A stretch of 64,000 nt of DNA, taken from positions 16,352,981-16,416,980 of the forward strand of contig OZ010798.1 of NCBI GenBank assembly GCA_963932465.1, given 5' to 3'. This document shows, one piece after another, positions 57,347-64,000 of the stretch (position 1 is its first letter; each line of letters opens with the position of its first letter). The stretch comes from Maratus speciosus. Its lineage: Eukaryota > Arthropoda > Arachnida > Araneae > Salticidae. Under the pieces are notes generated by a model. The model did no database searches and had not been told where the DNA came from. It worked only from the letters and a program-made list of their open reading frames with translations. Position numbers and translations under genes: made by a program.

Positions 57347-58447
57347 TTTATTTGTTAAATATAGTATTTTCTCAGTATGTTGTTTTGAAACTGAAACTCC
57401 TCATTCCTACATTTAGAAAAATATTTTAAATACTTCAGATATTTTTTCTTAAAACTTAAATGTGGTGTTATATCTTGATGTATGCGAAAACTATATGTAT
57501 ATTTTAATTTAACACACATTAGATTTTTATATGATGACATCGCTTAAGAGAAGATTCTACTTTGGTTTAAAATTCTTTCGATTTTTGCAATTTGTTTTTT
57601 GGTTACAGAAGAATTAAATATCACCTTCAAGCTTTTTGAATTATATTTATTGACATAACACGTATATATTTAAATTTTTGTGTGTAGAAAAAGACTGATC
57701 TTGTTTGATAATATGTCTTGTGCGACGGAGAGTACCTGCAGGCACCTGCCGTGAACTTCCAATCGGGCAACAGTTTTTTCCGGTCAGTATCATAAAAAAA
57801 TTTCGTTGCCTAATTATGAAAGAGTATTAAATTCGCTGGGGTTTATAACAACATTTTGTTTAAAAAGTTGACTTTTGACAAAATGGCGATCATTTGACCA
57901 AATTGATCCTTTTTTTTAAATCTTTTGCAGACTTAAAAAAATTAATTAATGAAACTTGTGCTTTTCAGTGGTATAAGCTCCAGGAAATACGGTTATCTTT
58001 TTTAAACAAAAATGAAGGAAATCTGTCGCATAATGCTTCAGAAAAATGGTCGTGAAGTTTGAAGCACGTGCTTTTGAGTAAAATGGTTTCACGATTTTTC
58101 TGCGCGATTTAAAGATACATTTTCGAGATTGTTCTGGGATATAAATAATGTTGCTGTATGTTTTTTAGAGCAGAATTTGTGTTTTCTTTGGCAAAAGTCA
58201 ATTATGTTGATTCGATTTATAGAAGTTTGTGAAAAAAATCTGTAGTATTCTTTTGGCTAATATGTATTGTAATATGCATTTATAAGTTCCTTATTTATTT
58301 ATAAAATTTGAGGTTCAAATTTGAAAATTATCTCTATAGGAAACTTGATCGATAATTTATCTCTCTCTACTTAATTTTTATTATTGTTACAAAAGAGTAA
58401 TGATAGTTTCAGTTATATCATAATAATGTAGCCCCAAAATTCCAAAC
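57347..58447. other. 3' region of the zinc-finger gene and spacer
   Basis: ATTAAA at about 57613 could serve as a polyadenylation signal; no AATAAA was seen close by. Further right there is a GTACCTGCAGGCACCTGCCG patch near 57730 and AT-rich DNA without genes. Confidence 0.45.
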
Positions 58448-59931
58448 ATTAAGGTGCAGTGATCAGACGCTTCTGGCTTTACATGTTTTGTCAAATATTT
58501 ACTGAAATTCATGGCGCATTTTCTTTGTACATCTAGAATGTAAAGAGCTCGTTTGACTTCATATATTTCAGTGAAGATTTAGTCACAAGGACAATTAGGG
58601 GCCAATAATAAATTTAGAAATTAAGTAATATTTGTGATCATCCATGCAACAAAAAATGTTCAAAATGGTCTGTAACTGTCGCAAATGATTATGTAGATTC
58701 TGCTCAATTTTTGTGTAAACATAGCGTTCATATTCGTGAAGATGTTAACATTTCTGTGAAAAATTCAAATTTTCTTTGTTTATAGCTTTGAGAGTATTCA
58801 GCCAAATTTAACACAAATTTCCGAAAATTTGACAAAGAACAGTAGTAACAGTATACTTCAATTAAAACATGAACATGATTATTCGTTGAGATATAAGTAT
58901 TTGTATCAAGTAATTTTTAACTGTGCATGTCTGGAAAATTTCAAAATTTTAATTTCATAATTTGGCAATCAAGCCATTTAGGGCAATTTATATAAAAAGT
59001 GGAGTCAAATATCGGGAAAACTGAGAAAGATATGAACGATATAGTGAGTCTGATTGACGAATTTGGGAAAATCCTTTACAACAGAGCCACTGGTGTCTAT
59101 TTTTTTTTAATTCTATCCCGCACCGGTTTCTTTAAACAAAAACTCTTTTACATATAATTTAATAACATGGGCAGGAGAAATATACTAAAAAAATTATTTT
59201 TAAAATAGTGGTGCTAATAAAATATAAAAATAGTTGTCATCATTATCCAGCTGCTTTTAGAAAGCAACTCATTATATCACCAGAATCTTTCTGAATCGAT
59301 CTTTGACTGGAGAGTTGTCCTAAATAGCCGACCACCAAATTATGAAATAAAAATTTTGAAATCTTCACAGGTGCTGTTAAACACTATTTCATACAAATAT
59401 GCATAGTTCATCAAATATTCAATATATTCATGTTTTAATTGTTAAATACATGAGAATATATATAGTACATAAAAAATGTAATAATTCATGTTTCTACTGT
59501 TCTTAGTCAATTTTTCAGAAAGTTTCGTTGAATTTGGTTGAAAACTCTGTATGACAAAAAATATTTAAAAAATAATTTCTATAAACAAAAAAAATTGACC
59601 TTTTCACAGAAATATTAACATCTTCACGAATATGAGTGTTATGCTTACACAAATGCACACAAGCGTTGAACAGAACCCGCATAGACATTTCCTACAGTGA
59701 CAGACCATTTTGAACATTTTCTGTTACATCTTTAATTTCAAATATTATTGTATTAGTTAATTTACTGTTGGCTCCTAATAGTCCTCGCTACTAAATCTTC
59801 ATTGAAAAATACGAAGTCTAACATGCTTTGTACATCCTAAAAGTTCAAGGACAGTTCTTCAAAATTTTCAGTAGATAATCGACAAAATGTGTGAAATCGA
59901 AAGCATTCGACCACTGCCCTTGATTTTTGGT
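58448..59931. repeat. 1.5-kb imperfect palindrome
   Basis: Left arm about 58448-58985 and right arm about 59317-59931 are diverged reverse complements over more than 500 bp. Matched landmarks are GATGTTAACATTTCTGTGAA with TTCACAGAAATATTAACATC, GTTCAAAATGGTCTGT with ACAGACCATTTTGAAC, and TAATTTCATAATTTGG with CCAAATTATGAAATAA. About 330 bp separate the arms. No coding region and no clear target duplication. It may be an old foldback transposon; a transcript would form a long imperfect hairpin. Confidence 0.8.
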
Positions 59932-59935
59932 ATAT

Positions 59936-60879
59936 AGTGTATTGGCTTAGTCATTAAAGTTTCGCCTTTTTTAAAGGAAAAATAATATTGTAACTACATG
60001 TTTATCAGGTTATTCGTGTGTGTCCAATAAAGCTCTGCTAAACATCAATATATTTATAGCTTTAAACAGGAAACGTATACTTTCTTTTAGTGATAAGTTT
60101 TTAATTTAATTTGGCGTATTAAAGCAAAGCTTCTTATAAGCTCTATTGTCAGAGGGATTGATATTGTATATAGATATACTTATAGAAGTGTTAACACATA
60201 TCGTTTTACATGCAGAATAATTAAAGCGAGTTAAAAGAGAGATTTTATTGTCCCACTGTCACTTAAAACTGCAGTTTCAATTTTTGTGGATAAATATGTG
60301 GTTTCTGTGGAAGATTTGATCTATTTAACAACTGCAATAAAATATATTTTTACTCCCATTATTTGTAGCATAAGTCTTGCTAACTGTTCTTTTACTTAAT
60401 TTTTATCATACATATAGTGAAAAGTTACTTTTTTATATTACTGTCAATTTATGTTAGTGCGCACTTCCAAGGGAGGTCAGTTTTTGTCTGCACTAACCAA
60501 AGTTTGCATTAACTGATGTCAGCATTTTAATGAGTAAAATTATTTCTTGCTTTGAATTAATTGAATTCAGTTTCTGAAAAAAATGAATAGGATACATGTT
60601 TATACAAATACAATTTTTTAAATTATTATTTAGTAATTAGTAAAAACGCAAATTAATAAAAATATTGTTAATATATAACAATTAATTACTCATAACAAAC
60701 AACAACAGAAAAAAATTACCCTACTTACATAATTTAACTTTATTAATAATAATTTGTCTCTTTGGGATGATAGAAACGTGATCACTTCCTTTTCACTACC
60801 TTATTTTCTAATCTTACTACGCTTTCGAACTTTTGATCACTTGTATCATATTTTGATTTTTAATATTAGAGAAAAGCCA
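59936..60879. other. spacer, possible distal end of the Tigger element
   Basis: AT-rich. At 60458-60515 the text GTGCGCACTTCCAAGGGAGG and GTCTGCACTAACCAAAG resembles a pogo-type terminus and could be the end of the Tigger element whose gene lies to the right. No partner end was identified. Confidence 0.4.
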
Positions 60880-62195
60880 ACAACATTTTTTTGAACCTCT
60901 CGAGTAGTCTGTGGTGGAATACCGTCGTGGTCTTCATCATTATCAATAGCAATTTCTTGATCCCTTTTGATTACAGAAACTATGGTTACGTTGTCTGAAA
61001 GTTTTCCCGAAACTACCAAATTATGGTCAAAGCAGGCAAAGATTTCTATTCAGCTTTGCTATATTGCATTCAGCTCTAGCCACTGCTTCTAACGTGCTTT
61101 TGAGATTATACAAGTCATTTTCTTGATTCAAATCTTTTCGCAGCCTTTTTCAAACCCAGAATATTGAAAACAATTAGATATGGCTTGGGAGGGCACTTCC
61201 GACCATGCTCAGCGAATCCATTCCATTGCTTATTATTTTAAGTTGTAAATAACTTTGACCATATCCACAAGAAACATCCTTTTGTAATTTGCTTTCAAAA
61301 AATGGATAATGTATTTCTCCCATAGGTTAAAAAGACGATGTGTAGGTAGGTGGGAAAAAATAAGCTTTAAGTCTTTCAATTTAGGAATCTGTGTTGTGGT
61401 TGAGCAGCACAATTGTAAAGAAATACAAAAAACTTGTCGTTTTTCATTAATGAATCATTCATCTTATTCCCGAACATGTTCTTCGTTTTCCACGTTTTGG
61501 TGTTTTCTTCATATTTCACGGGAAAGCTTTTAACGCCTTCAAAGCACCTTAACTGTCGATCACACAGTAACAAGAAGAGGGCAAATTTCGGAAGCATCGC
61601 AGTTATCTGCAACCAAGACAGAAAATTTAGGTTTAGAATGCCTTCTACCAGTGCATATTTCTTCTCTAACGTGTAGAACTTTGAAAGATTGCATCATATA
61701 AAAAAGCAGGTTTCGTTTAAAATAAAAATATTTTTTGCTTCGTAAAATTTTAATTAGACCAGCAGTGTTTTTTCCATTCAACGATGGTGTAGCATATGCA
61801 ACCGATCCGCACTCGCCACTGATTGTGCGAGAAACGATAATGTGTGTTCTTTGAAATTACTTAACAAGCCATTTTACGTGAAAAGTTTGCGAATCTTATT
61901 TTTTGAAGAGTCTCCGGCTTTCGCTTTTAAAATCAATTTTTTCATCCCGTACTTGTTTTGAACCACGGGAGAAGAAAACACTTTCAAGGTCAGGATGCTT
62001 TGATTTTCTACATCTTCTAGATCCCGGAAGTTCATTGGTGTCAAAATTTTCAAAATTTTTTTTTCTGCATGCTCATAACAAGTTTATTGTTATTCGTAGA
62101 AGTCTGAATTCTTTGCTAACATCAATTTGTATCCATCCCACGTCAATTGATCTGATAATTTTGATTTTATCGTCTAACGACGAAACATTTTTTGC
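60880..62195 (-). pseudogene. Tigger/pogo-type transposase pseudogene
   Basis: Minus-strand blocks in order: a psq-type helix-turn-helix (LDDKIKIIRSIDVG, DVSKEFRLLR), the linker ENFDTNELPGSRRCRKSKHP, a CENP-B-like domain remnant, then GKNTAGLIKIL and ICTGRRHSKPKFSVLVA at 61580-61780. These are followed by RCFEGVKSFPVKYEENTKTW and FVFLYNCAAQPQHRFLN at 61376-61612, then LKDLKLIF. The tail near 60930 is acidic (IDNDEDHDGIPPQTTRE). In the family the second block is LLDNCAAH; here the catalytic Asp is Tyr, and the ADETGLF block is also destroyed. There are at least three frame changes and several stops. Not active. Confidence 0.82.
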
Positions 62196-62287
62196 AAGAA
62201 CATGACTAGAAAAAATGTTTTAGAATAAAAAGAACCTATGAAAAAATGAGTGTCTTCATCAGAAGATCTTGTTTTAACAATCACATA

Positions 62288-62890
62288 GGGCAATTCTATC
62301 GTAACTGATGTAACATTTTATCATCGAATTTTGTTTTCAAATCTATGTAGAAAATTTACTCATAAAGCTAGAACAAATTTTACAATTTAAACTATTTCTT
62401 ACTAAGGTCTTAATACCCAAATACCTGCAGATTATTTCAATCTCTCTTTGAGTCCTCAAAATTGCAATTCAAATTTCTGTAACTGACGTAACATAAAATA
62501 GACAAACATTTTTTCTGCCTTTGTTGAAGTGTAAACATTATCAAAACTATCCAGTTAAAAAAAGTGATTTAATGTTCTCAACAACACTAAGTAATGCCAA
62601 ATTATAACAGTAACTTGTTTCATTAATTTCTGAATAATAACAAAAAGAAAAAAATGGCATTTACACGTGTAACTGACGTAACCTTTTATTGTGTAACTGA
62701 CGTAATATTATGACTTTACATAGACAATAATGGTACTTAACTTAGTTTGTAAACAGTCATTTACAATGCCTTTTTATTAGGATTTTTCGATAGACTATAA
62801 AAATATCAAGTTTTCCAATCATACCCTTAAATTAAACATATTATAAATTTGATTCTTCCCAAAACATGATGATTTTCTGTGGAATTGCCC
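62288..62890. mobile_element. MITE with GGGCAATTC ends and TAACTGACGTAA repeats
   Basis: GGGCAATTC at 62288 and GAATTGCCC ending at 62890 are inverted, with CATA on both sides (62284-62287, 62891-62894), suggesting a 4-bp duplication. GTAACTGATGTAAC or GTAACTGACGTAAC occurs at 62301, 62479, 62669 and 62693 (the last ending differently), all in the same orientation. The 603 bp hold no gene. A 4-bp duplication fits several superfamilies; none can be assigned. Confidence 0.65.
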
Positions 62891-62894
62891 CATA

Positions 62895-63440
62895 ACAGAA
62901 AAACAACTGCTATCTCATAATTTTTGTCCTCCTTCTGTACAAAACTGCTCAAGCCGGTTGGCAGGTGTTAACTTCCTCATCCCCACCTCCTGTTTCACAT
63001 CCAAACCACATGCTCAGACAAAGATAACAAGATGTAGCGCTACAATTATTTTTGGAGCGCTAATGAATAAAAGCACTTTCTTTTGATCAGTACAAGATTT
63101 TTTTTTTTAAAGTTCTCCGCATTATCCGATGAGCAGTACGCATTAAGTTAACGCTATAATACAATTTCCCGTAAAAACTAGACCTACACTGCAATAGTAT
63201 CTGCAGTTTTCGAGCTATTGCTTTCACATAACTTATCCATTTTAACAGTGCAATAAGATGCATGGAAAAGCTGGTAAAATATCTAAGAGTCCACATGTAA
63301 ATAAAGAAACACAAAGTTTTCAATCTATCCTCCTTCCTTTCCATGAGTCAGTTGTAAATGATATTTAAAATAGTCTCCCTTCTTTCCTTCAAGATTCAGC
63401 ACATTACTTTCCATTTTCTTTAGCGTGTGTGTGAGGGGGG
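62895..63440. other. spacer, nothing recognised
   Basis: AT-rich with a T-run at 63100. The 85-codon minus-strand frame at 63087-63344 shows no domain and is probably fortuitous. Confidence 0.45.
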
Positions 63441-64000
63441 GGGGGTTAAGGGCGGATCTAGCTTTCCTATTAGAAGGGGGGGGGGCATGGATTTTTTTGT
63501 AGGGAAGGGATCATATCTCTTTGAGAAACTTTTATATTGAAAGCTATTTCCAAATCCAAACTGACTACTTTTTTGATACTTTCGCAATGTCATTTTCACT
63601 TGTAAATAGAAAAAAAATGCATTAACAGAAAATTTAGCGGTTTTGTTCAGATATTAAGAAATGAAAGAGTTTCCCATTTTCTTCAAAAGGCAAAGATTCA
63701 TTCAGAAAATGTTGTCAAAATTAGAACTTTTAGCCATGATTTAGGACTTGACAGCCATAGAAATATCGTCGCAAGGGAACAATTGGCTGTCACTTCTGGA
63801 AATTCAGTTTAAAAAGTCAAATTTTACGGAATTTTTTTATAAGATTATTTGCTTTTCTCGAAAATGAAAAACACTATATAATCACATACAGAGCCCTACT
63901 GGCCCACTGGACAGCAGAGCATAATATATATGTAGCTTCTCCAAAAGTGCACTAGCACTTGTAAATTTCTTTGATTTGAGATTAAAAATGACTTGGCAAA
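63433..64000. mobile_element. left end of a G-rich hAT-like element, cut by the window
   Basis: Around 63433-63487 a G-run, TTAAGGGCGGATCTAGCTTT, then another G-run resemble hAT termini of the CAGNGGCGGATC type, as also seen at 19080-19729. The rest is AT-rich to the window end, with no gene. The other terminus would lie outside. Confidence 0.4.

Noticed and set aside
63087..63344. 85-codon minus-strand frame
   Set aside because: No domain, no homologous second copy in the window, and it runs into a T-run. Likely chance.

Overview
The window is AT-rich, intron-bearing eukaryotic DNA made almost entirely of nested mobile elements and tandem repeats. The families present point to an arthropod: Tc1/mariner elements with TA duplications, several pogo/Tigger families, BED- and TTF-type hATs, a Ty3/gypsy element, a tRNA-derived SINE, and a C2H2 zinc-finger gene of arthropod style. 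A chelicerate such as a spider is my best guess, by inference from the repeat flavour only. No bacterial operon, CRISPR array, rRNA or cellular enzyme gene is visible. Two intact coding regions stand out: a mariner-like transposase (16773-17849, minus) and an 11-finger C2H2 protein (56426-57346, plus).

Layout. (1) 1-1353: a 148-bp repeat copy and AT-rich spacer. (2) 1362-8657: a complete but dead BED-finger hAT with a perfect 16-bp terminal repeat and 8-bp target duplication. Its intron is stuffed with nested elements: a TIR-flanked segment containing a 31-bp minisatellite element, 148-bp repeats and a PIF/Harbinger MITE. (3) 9.7-19.0 kb: pogo-type territory. It holds two copies of one pogo MITE, a dead pogo transposase, three ends or copies of the family it probably drives, and a ~150-bp tandem array. 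A young 2.7-kb mariner-like element with 628-bp terminal repeats has jumped into the second MITE copy. (4) 19.0-21.4 kb: small MITEs and relics. (5) 21460-39798: an 18.3-kb TTF-type hAT with matching ends and 8-bp target duplication, inserted in the LTR of a gypsy element. Its transposase gene is split by a 15-kb head-to-tail array of three 5.03-kb units whose four junctions all carry TTTAA. (6) 39.8-43.0 kb: the host gypsy element on the minus strand (partially duplicated LTR/3' end, broken pol), truncated at a pogo-type MITE. (7) 43-46 kb: more MITEs and a tRNA-like sequence. (8) 47.4-52.6 kb: a 225-bp tandem array and a 2.8-kb element built of ~305-bp units. (9) 54-55.2 kb: a SINE and a foldback. 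(10) 55.9-57.3 kb: the zinc-finger gene, with an in-frame stop upstream of the intact part. (11) 58.4-59.9 kb: a large imperfect palindrome. (12) 60.9-62.9 kb: a dead Tigger transposase on the minus strand and a MITE with internal TAACTGACGTAA motifs. (13) The end of the window has a G-rich hAT-like terminus.

How it fits together: the insertions give a relative time series. The gypsy element predates the 18-kb hAT; the two pogo MITE copies predate the mariner insertion; the BED hAT intron predates or accompanies its nested MITEs. The most unusual object is the 18.3-kb hAT carrying a recently amplified 3 x 5-kb array. The youngest mobile element appears to be the mariner-like element, whose terminal repeats differ at only a handful of sites.
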